12,974 nucleotides of DNA from DASTGO01 sp035719045 (GTDB lineage: Bacteria; Actinomycetota; Actinomycetes; Actinomycetales; Kineosporiaceae), in the NCBI GenBank assembly GCA_035719045.1, contig DASTGO010000497.1, positions 1 to 12,974 of the forward strand, read 5' to 3'. Shown in pieces: positions 1 to 6,089 of the stretch. Each line of letters opens with the position of its first letter. Position 1 is the stretch's first letter. The translations under genes were made by a program, and so were the position numbers. The notes under the pieces were generated by a model. That model was not told where the DNA came from, did not search any database, and saw only the letters and a program-made list of their open reading frames with translations.

Positions 1-392
1 TCCTGGTCGAGGAGGCCGGACAGGCGGTGCGGACCCTGCGCTGGCTGGCCGATGCCGGGGTGACCATCGCGATCGACGACTTCGGCACCGGGTACTCCGC
101 GCTGGGCTACCTGCGCCGGCTGCCCGCGCACATGCTCAAGGTGGACAAGTCCCTGACCGCCAGCCTCCAGGAGGACGCCCGGGCGCGGGCCATCACGCAG
201 GCGGTGATCGAGCTGGGCGCCTCCATCGGGGTGTCCATCGTGGTGGAGGGGATCGAGACCACGTCGGTGGCTGAGCTGGTCACCGGAATGGGCGCCGGGT
301 ACGGCCAGGGGTCGCTGTTCGGCCGGCCGATGACCGCCTTCGCCCTGGCCAGCGCCTGCGACCGGATCCACGCCATCCCTCGCCCGGCCTGA
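1..392 (+). CDS. EAL-domain protein, C-terminal part (partial at left edge)
   Basis: This is the 3' end of a gene that begins outside the window; the reading frame starts at base 3 and stops with TGA at 390-392. The visible ~129 residues match the second half of an EAL domain, the cyclic-di-GMP phosphodiesterase fold. The DDFGTGYSAL metal-binding loop, the KVDKSL strand, VVEGIET (equivalent of EGVET) and GQGSLFGRPM (equivalent of QGYLFGRP) appear in the usual order. The two adjacent Asp, the Lys, the late Glu and the Gln of the active site are therefore present. The EAL signature itself and any GGDEF, PAS or membrane region lie upstream and cannot be judged. The protein ends about 20 residues after the EAL fold, so nothing follows the domain. 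Activity is inferred from family knowledge. No co-transcribed partner is visible; the next gene starts 307 bp later. Confidence 0.9.
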   Translation, partial: LVEEAGQAVRTLRWLADAGVTIAIDDFGTGYSALGYLRRLPAHMLKVDKSLTASLQEDARARAITQAVIELGASIGVSIVVEGIETTSVAELVTGMGAGYGQGSLFGRPMTAFALASACDRIHAIPRPA

Positions 393-405
393 CCTCGGCA
401 CCCGC

Positions 406-427
406 GCCGGGCGGCCCGGTTCCCGGC
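406..427 (+). terminator. Weak GC hairpin after the EAL gene
   Basis: GCCGGG (406-411) pairs with CCCGGC (422-427) across a 10-nt loop, 13 nt after the EAL-gene stop. There is no T-tract, and the surrounding run of C and G allows alternative pairings. It is a possible terminator only because of its position. Confidence 0.25.
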
Positions 428-620
428 CCGGCCGGACCCGGATCCGAACGGCGCGTCCTCCCACCTGCGGCCGGTCCAGGGACGGCAAGAACCCTGGCAT
501 GGGCTCATGTTCCGGGGGCGTGCGGCGGCCTGTCCGACTGATCGACGGCACCTGGGAATCCGCTCTTCACTGCGCGGACGGCTGCCGTTGCCTGCGCCCT
601 GATGGAGTCCGGGCGACTCA

Positions 621-674
621 ACGGGCCGGGCCAGCGCAGATGGGCGTACCCGGCCCGTGCCGCACCGGGTGCGG
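621..674 (+). promoter_or_regulatory. Two adjacent inverted repeats in the leader of the PAP2 gene
   Basis: ACGGGCCGGG (621-630) and CCCGGCCCGT (649-658) are perfect 10-bp arms around an 18-nt loop. Immediately after, CCGCACC-G-GGTGCGG (660-674) is a perfect 7-bp palindrome with a 1-base centre. It ends 12 nt before the GAGGAGA Shine-Dalgarno (687-693). The first element could be an RNA hairpin or an attenuator. The second is symmetric enough to be an operator for a dimeric repressor. No known riboswitch consensus was recognised. The pairing is seen directly; the regulatory role is inferred. Confidence 0.4.
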
Positions 675-699
675 TCCACCCCTGTCGAGGAGAAGACGA

Positions 700-2613
700 A
701 TGAGCCGACCCGCCGCGATCGACCGGCGCAGGTTTCTCCGGGGCGCCGCGGGTGCCTCGGCCGGGGCGTTGCTGGCGCCCGCCGGCCTGCAGGCGTTGAC
801 GGCCGATGGCGCGATGGCCGCGACCACCACCGCCGCCGACCCGCTGCTGCCGTTCGTGGAGCACTACCGGACCAATGCGCCGGCCAACCTGTCCGCGACG
901 ACGAACGCCGCCGTGGACATCGCCTCCGGGATGTACCGGCTGTGGCAGACCGGGACCGCCTGGGACAACGGCGTGGTCCTCGCCCCCGAGACGATGCGCC
1001 GGAACATGCAGCACTGCATCGACGTCACCCGCAACCGGACCGACGCCGAGGCGGCCAAGGCGTTCATCTACGACCGCCAGGACCAGAGCTACGCGATGAC
1101 CGGGGGCCTCGGTCCGCTCACCGAGCTGTACCGGACCGGTGCCCGGGCCGTCACCAGCATCACCGGTGCCCCGGCAGGCACCCCGGCCACCAAGATCGAC
1201 GACGTCGTCCCGGCGGGCGCCCCGGCCGGCTCGGCGACCGGCGCCGGATCGACCGACTCCGCCCTCGGCGCAGTGGTCACCCTGGTGCAGACCCTGCGCG
1301 GGAACTACTCCTCGGGCAACCCCTGCAAGCTCACCTTCCAGTACCCGCGGCCGTGGCGGCTGACGCTGGACAGCACCGTGATCGACACCGGGACGGTGGA
1401 CGCCTACGGGTTCCCGGTGTATCGGTCCGAGGTCGTCGTCGCGCCGCAGCTGCTGCGCCAGCGAGGGTCCGTTCCGGCCACCGACGGCGGGTACCTCAGC
1501 GGGCACACCAACGCCTTCTGGCTGGCCGGCCTGGCGCTGGCCTACGCCGTCCCGGAACGCTTCCAGGAGCTGGTCACCCGCGCCTTCGAGCTGTCCGACA
1601 CCCGGATCGTCGCAGGCATGCACTCCCCGGTCGACGTCGTCGGCGGCCGGATCCTGGCCACCGCGCTGGCCGCGGCGATCCTGTCCGACCCGGCCAATGC
1701 CGGGATCAAGTCCGCGGCGCGGGCTCAGGCGGCCGCCCACTTCCGAGCCGGGACCGGCGCCACCGCGGACACGTTGAACGCCTACGCGCACTCCGCCGGC
1801 CCGGCCACCGACCCCTACGCCGACCGGCAGGCCAACGCCCACGCGGTCGCCCCCCGGTTCACCTACGGCCTGCCCCGCCGCGGTGGGGAGGTGCCGATGG
1901 TGGTGCCGCAGGGCGCGCAGGTGCTGCTGGAGACCCGGCTGCCGTACCTGGACGCCGCGCAGCGTCGCGAGGTGCTGCGCACCACCGCCCTGCCCTCCGG
2001 CTACGACCTGCTCGACGGTCCGGAGCAGTGGGGCCGGCTGAACCTGTTCGCGGCCGCCGACGGCTACGGCGCCTTCGACGGGGACGTCAGCGTCGAACTG
2101 GACGCCGCCCGGGGCGGGTTCCACGCCGCGGACGCCTGGCGCAACGACATCACCGGCCGGGGCGGGCTGATCAAGCGGGGCTCCGGCACGCTCACCCTGA
2201 CCGGCGCCAACCGGTACCGCGGTGGCACACGGGTCGAGGACGGCGTGCTCGTCGCGGGCTCGTCCCAGGCCCTGGGCCGGGGCGGGGTCCGGGTGACCGG
2301 TGGCAGCCTGCGGCTGGACACCGCCGAGGTCCGGGTCGAGGGCGACTACCTGCAGTCCGGCGGCGTGCTGGAGCTGGTGGCCCGCGGCGGGGACGACCCC
2401 GCGCTGGAGGTGGACGGCGTGGCCCGGCTGGGTGCGGGGGCGGTGCTGGTGATCCGGGGCGGCGCTCGGCTGCGCCCCGGGACGATCCTGCGGGTGATCG
2501 AGGCCGACCGGTTGCAGGGCAACTTCAGCACCGTCACGGTGGATGACCCGGCGCTGCGTGCCCAGCCGCTGACCATGCGGCAGGGGATGGCCGTCCGCAT
2601 CGTCCGCGCCTGA
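700..2613 (+). CDS. Tat-exported PAP2-family phosphatase with C-terminal autotransporter-type beta repeat
   Basis: A 637-residue exported acid-phosphatase-like protein of the PAP2/vanadium-haloperoxidase superfamily. ATG 700 is chosen because GAGGAGA lies 6 nt upstream and the N-terminus is then a textbook twin-arginine signal: RRRFLRG at residues 9-15, a hydrophobic Ala-rich stretch, and a likely cleavage after AMA (38-40). All three PAP2 signatures are intact: K210-x6-R217-P218, S267-G-H269, and R302-x5-H308-x3-D312. These bind phosphate and supply the two catalytic His, so the enzyme should be active outside the membrane. There are no extra membrane spans. After the catalytic part, residues ~485-515 (GRGGLIKRGSGTLTLTGANR) match the autotransporter-associated beta-strand repeat, followed by a Gly/Val-rich beta-rich tail to the end. 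No beta-barrel translocator follows, so this is not an autotransporter. The substrate is unknown. A 15-bp hairpin follows the stop. Confidence 0.88.
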   Translation: MSRPAAIDRRRFLRGAAGASAGALLAPAGLQALTADGAMAATTTAADPLLPFVEHYRTNAPANLSATTNAAVDIASGMYRLWQTGTAWDNGVVLAPETMRRNMQHCIDVTRNRTDAEAAKAFIYDRQDQSYAMTGGLGPLTELYRTGARAVTSITGAPAGTPATKIDDVVPAGAPAGSATGAGSTDSALGAVVTLVQTLRGNYSSGNPCKLTFQYPRPWRLTLDSTVIDTGTVDAYGFPVYRSEVVVAPQLLRQRGSVPATDGGYLSGHTNAFWLAGLALAYAVPERFQELVTRAFELSDTRIVAGMHSPVDVVGGRILATALAAAILSDPANAGIKSAARAQAAAHFRAGTGATADTLNAYAHSAGPATDPYADRQANAHAVAPRFTYGLPRRGGEVPMVVPQGAQVLLETRLPYLDAAQRREVLRTTALPSGYDLLDGPEQWGRLNLFAAADGYGAFDGDVSVELDAARGGFHAADAWRNDITGRGGLIKRGSGTLTLTGANRYRGGTRVEDGVLVAGSSQALGRGGVRVTGGSLRLDTAEVRVEGDYLQSGGVLELVARGGDDPALEVDGVARLGAGAVLVIRGGARLRPGTILRVIEADRLQGNFSTVTVDDPALRAQPLTMRQGMAVRIVRA

Positions 2614-2618
2614 CAGTC

Positions 2619-2657
2619 CCGCAGGCCCGCCGGGTGCGGCCACCGGCGGGCCTGCGG
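2619..2657 (+). terminator. Strong hairpin terminator after the PAP2 gene
   Basis: CCGCAGGCCCGCCGG (2619-2633) and CCGGCGGGCCTGCGG (2643-2657) are perfect 15-bp complementary arms with a 9-nt loop, starting 6 nt after the TGA stop. No T-tract follows, as is common for actinobacterial intrinsic terminators. Position and stem strength support termination. Only 36 nt remain before the next start codon, so that gene either has a promoter squeezed between them or depends on read-through. Confidence 0.75.
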
Positions 2658-2693
2658 ACGGTCGGGCCGGGTCACGCAGATCCGGGCCGGGTG

Positions 2694-3656
2694 ATGCCCG
2701 AGACTGTCCGGGTGACGCGAGCCCTGACCCCCGTGACCGTTCCGGATGAGCGGTGGCTGGACCTGTGGCCCGCCGGCACCCGACCCGCCCTGGATCTGGC
2801 CGTCTGGGACCTGACCGGCCCCCCGCCCGCCGGTCACGCCGAGGGCCCGCGGCTGGTCGTGCTGCCGTACCTGGGCGGGACCCGGGGCCTGGACCGGCTC
2901 GCCGGGCTGCCCGCCCTCCAGGTGGTGCAGACCCTGACCGCCGGCTACGACAACGTGCTGCCCTATCTGCCGGACGGTGTCGCCCTGCACACCGCGGCGG
3001 GCGTGCACGACGCGTCGACCGCGGAGCTGGCCGTGGGCCTCACCATCGCGGCGCTGCGCGGCCTGGACGAGTTCGCCCGGGCGGCCGGCACCGGAACCTG
3101 GCTGTACGGGTCGCGGACCTCCCTCGCCGACCGCCGGGTCCTGCTCGTCGGCACCGGTGGCGTGGGGCGGGCGATCGCGGCCCGGCTGGCCCCGTTCGAG
3201 GTCACCGTCACCAGGGTCGGCACCCGGGCCCGTGACGAGGAGTCCGGTCCTGTGCACGCGGTGGACGAACTGCCCGACCTGCTGCCCCTGCATGACGTCG
3301 TCATCCTCGCCGTGCCGCTGGACGAGCGGACCCGGGGGATGGCCGGCACGAGCTTTCTGGCCGCCATGCCCGACGGCGCGCTGCTGGTCAACGTGGCCCG
3401 GGGCCCGGTGGTGGACACCGACGCCCTGCTGGCCGAACTGGTCCGAGGCCGCCTGCACGCCGCCCTCGACGTCACCGACCCCGAGCCGCTGCCACCCGGT
3501 CATCCGCTCTGGCAGGCGCCCAACGTGCTGATCAGCCCCCATGTCGGCGGGAACACCACGGCCTTCGCCCCGCGGGCCCGGGCGCTGCTGCGTGACCAGC
3601 TCGAACGGTTCGCCGACGGCCGCCCGCTGCGTAACAGGGTGCTCCCCGCGGGCTGA
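2694..3656 (+). CDS. D-isomer-specific 2-hydroxyacid dehydrogenase (NAD-dependent)
   Basis: A 320-residue cytoplasmic oxidoreductase that interconverts a 2-oxoacid and a D-2-hydroxyacid with NAD(P)H. The Rossmann dinucleotide loop is GTGGVGRA at G153-x-G155-G156-x-G158. The family's catalytic triad is complete: R236 in LLVNVARGPVVDTDALL, E264 in DVTDPEPLPPGHPLW and H283 in LISPHVGGNT. The length fits the short members of the family (phosphoglycerate-dehydrogenase-like or glyoxylate-reductase-like, with no ACT domain). The N-terminal substrate domain has TAGYDNVLPYLP and AAGVHDASTAELAVGL, as in related actinobacterial proteins. The substrate cannot be read from sequence. ATG 2694 has no good Shine-Dalgarno; GTG 2712 is an equally plausible start, giving 314 residues. 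It stands alone between the PAP2 terminator and a repeat-bearing gap. Confidence 0.9.
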   Translation: MPETVRVTRALTPVTVPDERWLDLWPAGTRPALDLAVWDLTGPPPAGHAEGPRLVVLPYLGGTRGLDRLAGLPALQVVQTLTAGYDNVLPYLPDGVALHTAAGVHDASTAELAVGLTIAALRGLDEFARAAGTGTWLYGSRTSLADRRVLLVGTGGVGRAIAARLAPFEVTVTRVGTRARDEESGPVHAVDELPDLLPLHDVVILAVPLDERTRGMAGTSFLAAMPDGALLVNVARGPVVDTDALLAELVRGRLHAALDVTDPEPLPPGHPLWQAPNVLISPHVGGNTTAFAPRARALLRDQLERFADGRPLRNRVLPAG

Positions 3657-3662
3657 TCCGCC

Positions 3663-3697
3663 GGGCCGGCAGGTCAGCTGGTCCGGGTTGCCGGCTC
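3663..3697 (+). terminator. Probable hairpin terminator of the dehydrogenase gene
   Basis: GCCGGCA (3665-3671) pairs with TGCCGGC (3689-3695) across a 17-nt loop. A G-U and a G-C pair may extend the base to 3663-3697. It starts 6 nt after the stop. The stem is shorter than those after the PAP2 gene and ilvD, there is no T-tract, and the loop itself contains a CAGCTG palindrome. Confidence 0.4.
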
Positions 3698-3704
3698 CGC
3701 CGGG

Positions 3705-3767
3705 GAGAGGTGCGGCCGGGGTCGGGGGTCCGCCGCGAGAGGTGCGGCCGGGGTCGGGGGTCCGCCG
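3705..3767. repeat. Tandem duplication, 31-bp perfect repeat with 32-bp period
   Basis: The 31 bases at 3705-3735 recur exactly at 3737-3767, separated by one base (C3736). The unit starts GAGAGGTGCGGCC and ends GGGGGTCCGCCG. Just upstream (3680-3704) there is a vaguely related G-rich stretch that may be a decayed copy. The repeat lies between the dehydrogenase terminator and the leader of the pilin-like gene. It looks like a recent local duplication. It is not a CRISPR unit, because there is no spacer. Confidence 0.9.
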
Positions 3768-3789
3768 AACACCCGACATTACAGTGAGG

Positions 3790-3816
3790 TATTGATCGAC
3801 TGCGCAGCGTTACCCT
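3790..3816 (+). promoter_or_regulatory. AT-rich dip with possible promoter of the pilin-like gene
   Basis: Bases ~3768-3815 are clearly less GC-rich than their surroundings. TTGATC (3792-3797) resembles a -35 box and TACCCT (3811-3816) fits the actinobacterial TAnnnT -10 pattern, but the 13-bp spacing is too short for them to be one promoter. CTGCGCAG (3800-3807) is a small palindrome between them. A promoter in this stretch is plausible, but its exact position is uncertain. Confidence 0.25.
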
Positions 3817-3881
3817 CTGGGGCAGGTGTGGCGCCGTCTCCGGTGCGGCGACGGCGATCCGCGTGACAGCGCTGGGGGTTG

Positions 3882-4577
3882 ATGATGGCTCTTGCGGGAA
3901 GGCATATCGGCGGCCGTCCCAGGGTGCCGGCCGGGCGGCACATCCGGTCCTCCCGGCTGCTGCTGGCGGCGTTGCTCGGTCGCCGCCCGGTGGTCACGAT
4001 GCCGCCCACCCCGCCGAACTCACGGCGCAGCGGGCGCCGGGCCGCACCGACCGCCCCCGATCGTCCGGGCACCTCGGCGTCCTCCGGTGCGTCCTCCGGC
4101 CGGCGGGCGGCACCTGCCCCGGTCACCACCGCGATCCGCCTGGCACCCGTGACGGCACCCGCGACCTCGGCACCGGCACCCGCTCCGGTCCCGGCGGCCA
4201 CCTCGGCTCCGGTCCCGGAGGACTCCCTGGTCGGGGCGGTGTCCGCGGCGGCGGAGCGCGGGATGGAGGTCGGTGACACCACCCTGATCCGCCGGATTCC
4301 GGCTCCCTCGGGCGCCGGCAGACCGGATGCCGGCACCGTCGCGGGCCGGCCGGAGCCGGTGACGGTCCGGGACGGCGAGCAGGCCGTGGTGTCCGTGGAG
4401 GCGCCCGTCCCTGCGTACCGGGGCGAGGCCGGGGCGACCGCCGTCGAGTTCGCCCTGCTCAGCACCCTGCTGGCCGGCATGATCGTCGCGCTCGGTGCTG
4501 CGGTCGCCGGTTCGCTGGAGCAGGTGCTGCAGGTGATCGCCGACGCCTTCGCCGCCGTCTCGGGGCAGCCGGGCTGA
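3882..4577 (+). CDS. Pro/Ala-rich protein ending in a Flp-type (class IVb) pilin segment
   Basis: A 231-residue predicted protein. Residues ~1-45 are basic (RHIGGRPRVPAGRHIRSSR) with one short hydrophobic patch. Residues ~45-180 are low-complexity Pro, Ala, Thr, Ser and Arg. The last ~52 residues read RGEAGATAVEFALLSTLL and continue as one hydrophobic helix plus a short amphipathic tail. This is the Flp/Fap pilin signature: prepilin-peptidase site G184|A185, with Glu at mature position 5 (E189). Known Flp prepilins are only ~50-80 residues with short leaders, so a ~184-residue leader is abnormal. GTG codons at 4386, 4389 or 4395 would give a normal 60-63-residue pilin, but none has a good Shine-Dalgarno. 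The long frame keeps high third-position GC, which favours real coding. GGGGG (3874-3878) precedes adjacent ATGs at 3882 and 3885. No tad assembly genes are in the window. Confidence 0.6.
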   Translation: MMALAGRHIGGRPRVPAGRHIRSSRLLLAALLGRRPVVTMPPTPPNSRRSGRRAAPTAPDRPGTSASSGASSGRRAAPAPVTTAIRLAPVTAPATSAPAPAPVPAATSAPVPEDSLVGAVSAAAERGMEVGDTTLIRRIPAPSGAGRPDAGTVAGRPEPVTVRDGEQAVVSVEAPVPAYRGEAGATAVEFALLSTLLAGMIVALGAAVAGSLEQVLQVIADAFAAVSGQPG

Positions 4578-4642
4578 TTCTGCGTACCGCGCGCCGCGCA
4601 GGACATGCCGACCGGGGGAGGAAACCCCTATCGCCGGCAGAC

Positions 4643-4674
4643 AGGTAAGGATTGACTTACCTCATGACGGTCAT
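4643..4674 (+). promoter_or_regulatory. Inverted repeats abutting the start of the beta-propeller gene
   Basis: AGGTAAG (4643-4649) and CTTACCT (4656-4662) are perfect 7-bp arms around GATTGA. Directly after, ATGACGGTCAT (4664-4674) is a second palindrome whose first three bases are the start codon. The first arm contains the only Shine-Dalgarno-like bases (AAGGA, 4647-4651), so folding would hide the ribosome-binding site. As DNA it could be an operator. The stretch is AT-richer than its surroundings. The arms resemble half of an IdeR/DtxR iron box, but the spacing is wrong for that family. Confidence 0.45.
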
Positions 4675-5755
4675 TCTTGCTCTCGGCACCAGGAAGGGCC
4701 TCTTCCTCGCCCGTCGTGGCGGGCGAGGTGACTGGGAGGTCGACGGCCCGCAGTTCCCCATGCAGGAGGTCCCGGCGGTGGGCTTCGCCGGCTGGGGGTC
4801 GGGTCCGCCCCGGCTGCTGGCCGGGGTCCGCAGCGAGCACTGGGGGCCGACGGTCCTGCGTTCGGACGACCTGGGCGGCAGCTGGCAGGAGACCGAACAC
4901 GGGTCGATCCGCTTCCCGGAGGACACCGGCGCGGCCCTGGCCCGGGTCTGGCAACTGCACGCGGATCCGGACCGGCCGGGAGTGGTCTGGGCCGGCTGTG
5001 AGCCGACCTCGCTGTGGCACAGCACCGACGGCGGGGAGTCCTTCGAGCTGGTCCGCGGCCTGTGGGACCACCCTCACCGGCCGCAGTGGGCACCGGGTTT
5101 CGGCGGGGCGGCCGTGCACACGGTGATCACCGACCCCCGCGACGCAGGCCGGGTCCTGGTCGCGATGAGCACGGGCGGGGTGTACCGGACGGCCGACGGC
5201 GGGGCGTCCTGGGCCGCGTCCAACACGGGGATCTCGGCCTACTTCCTGCCCGATCCCCATCCGGAGTTCGGCCAGTGCGTGCACAAGGTGGCGATGGACG
5301 CGGCGGGCCCCTCCCGGCTCTACGCGCAGAACCACCACGGCGTCTACCGCAGCGACGACGGCGGCAGCAGCTGGCAGTCGATCGCCGACGGCCTGCCCAG
5401 CGACTTCGGTTTCGTGGCCCTGGCCCATCCCCGGCGGCCGGGGACGGCCTGGCTGGTCCCGCTGGAGGCCGACGCCCGGCGCTGGCCGCCCGGTGGACGG
5501 CTGCGCCTGCAGCTCACCGAGGACGCCGGGAAGTCCTGGACCGAAGCGGGATCCGGGCTGCCGGACGGCTCCTGGACCACCGTGCTGCGGGACGCCGCGG
5601 CCGTGCTGGACCGGGGCCCGCGCACCCCGGTGCTGCTGGCCCTCGGCACCCGGGACGGGGTGGTCTACGTCAGCGAGGACGAGGGCCGGACGGTCGGCGA
5701 GGTGGCCCGGCACCTGCCGGACGTGCTGTCCGTGCGGGCGGCTGAGATCGGTTGA
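4664..5755 (+). CDS. Asp-box (BNR) repeat beta-propeller protein, sialidase-like fold
   Basis: A 363-residue protein built of Asp-box/BNR repeats, the hairpin motif S-x-D-x-G-x-[ST]-W of sialidase-like and VPS10-like propellers. Copies start at residues 67 (SDDLGGSW), 120 (STDGGESF), 176 (TADGGASW), 230 (SDDGGSSW), 285 (TEDAGKSW) and a degraded one at 337 (SEDEGRTV), spaced ~50-55 residues as expected for blades. Such genes are often labelled exo-alpha-sialidase or glycosyl hydrolase. I see no sialidase Arg-rich FRIP/YRIP motif and no signal peptide, so it is better called a cytoplasmic propeller of unknown function. ATG 4664 is chosen over TTG 4652, which lies inside an inverted repeat. The stop overlaps the start of the MoaD-like gene (TTGA, 5752-5755), indicating translational coupling and a shared role. 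Confidence 0.85.
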   Translation: MTVILALGTRKGLFLARRGGRGDWEVDGPQFPMQEVPAVGFAGWGSGPPRLLAGVRSEHWGPTVLRSDDLGGSWQETEHGSIRFPEDTGAALARVWQLHADPDRPGVVWAGCEPTSLWHSTDGGESFELVRGLWDHPHRPQWAPGFGGAAVHTVITDPRDAGRVLVAMSTGGVYRTADGGASWAASNTGISAYFLPDPHPEFGQCVHKVAMDAAGPSRLYAQNHHGVYRSDDGGSSWQSIADGLPSDFGFVALAHPRRPGTAWLVPLEADARRWPPGGRLRLQLTEDAGKSWTEAGSGLPDGSWTTVLRDAAAVLDRGPRTPVLLALGTRDGVVYVSEDEGRTVGEVARHLPDVLSVRAAEIG

Positions 5756-6051
5756 CGGGCTTGGGATCCCGGATCGAGGTGCTGCTGCCCGGCGCCCTCG
5801 CCGCGGACTCCGGCGGGGCCCGCCGGGTCGAGGTCGAGGTGGCCGAACCGGCCCGGCTGGCGGACGTCCTCGACGCGCTGGCCGGCCGGTATCCGTTGCT
5901 GGGCAGGCGATTGCGCGACGAGACCGGTGCGCTGCGCCGCCACGTCAACGTCTACCTCGGCCGTGACGACGTCCGGGGACTGCTCGGCATGCGGACGCCC
6001 GTGTCCGCGGGGGACACCGTCCTGGTCCTGCCGAACGTCGCCGGTGGCTGA
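5752..6051 (+). CDS. MoaD/ThiS-family ubiquitin-like sulfur carrier protein
   Basis: A 99-residue beta-grasp protein. The N-terminal strand RIEVLLPGAL, the central ADVLDALAGRYPLLGRRL helix, the HVNVYLGRDDVR strand and the ending DTVLVLPNVAGG fit MoaD/ThiS. The C-terminal Gly-Gly is exactly at the end, as needed for adenylation by an E1-like enzyme (MoeB/ThiF type) and thiocarboxylate formation. TTG 5752 overlaps the preceding stop codon (TTGA); TTG 5761 is an alternative start giving 96 residues. No moaE, moeB, thiG or cysteine-synthase partner is nearby, so the acceptor pathway (molybdopterin, thiamine, cysteine or other) is unknown. The link to the upstream propeller is close enough to suggest they work together, but the nature of that work is not evident from sequence. 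Confidence 0.85.
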   Translation: MTGLGSRIEVLLPGALAADSGGARRVEVEVAEPARLADVLDALAGRYPLLGRRLRDETGALRRHVNVYLGRDDVRGLLGMRTPVSAGDTVLVLPNVAGG

Positions 6052-6089
6052 CCGGCAGTCCCGGGGCCGGGGAGCCGGTCAGCTGCCGG
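6052..6089. terminator. Hairpin between convergent genes (bidirectional terminator)
   Basis: CCGGCAG (6052-6058) pairs with CTGCCGG (6083-6089) across a GC-rich 24-nt loop. It begins directly after the stop of the MoaD-like gene and overlaps the last codons of the methyltransferase gene on the other strand, so it could serve both. Its T-tract is absent on both strands. Confidence 0.45.

Larger units (their letters stand above)
393..699. other. 307-bp gap between the EAL and PAP2 genes
   Basis: No convincing gene is seen here. Open frames crossing it lack a good start and Shine-Dalgarno sequence and have no recognisable domain. The first ~80 bases are an extreme GC run. From about 480 the composition becomes more mixed and looks like an untranslated leader. 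The last ~80 bases carry two hairpin-forming elements described separately (621-658 and 660-674), then the Shine-Dalgarno of the PAP2 gene. I saw no clear TAnnnT-type -10 box. Confidence 0.5.

Noticed and set aside
598..622. Hammerhead-ribozyme-like string CTGATGGAGTCC followed by a short GACTC stem
   Set aside because: The core needs CUGANGA and GAAA. Here the seventh core base is G and the GAAA is missing (CAAC instead), and no matching stems I and III were found.
505..2643. Long antisense open frame across the PAP2 gene (and similar ones at 2346-3779, 9194-10696 and 10552-11919)
   Set aside because: These are expected by-products of extreme GC at third codon positions. Their translations are Gly/Arg/Pro/His-rich without domains, while the opposite strand encodes clear families.
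4643..4662. IdeR/DtxR iron box
   Set aside because: The arms resemble AGGTTAG half-sites, but they are 6 bp apart instead of about 1 bp, so the site geometry is wrong for this family.
4664..5755. Functional exo-alpha-sialidase
   Set aside because: Only Asp-box repeats are visible. The N-terminal Arg motif and other catalytic residues of sialidases were not seen, so the enzymatic name is not supported.
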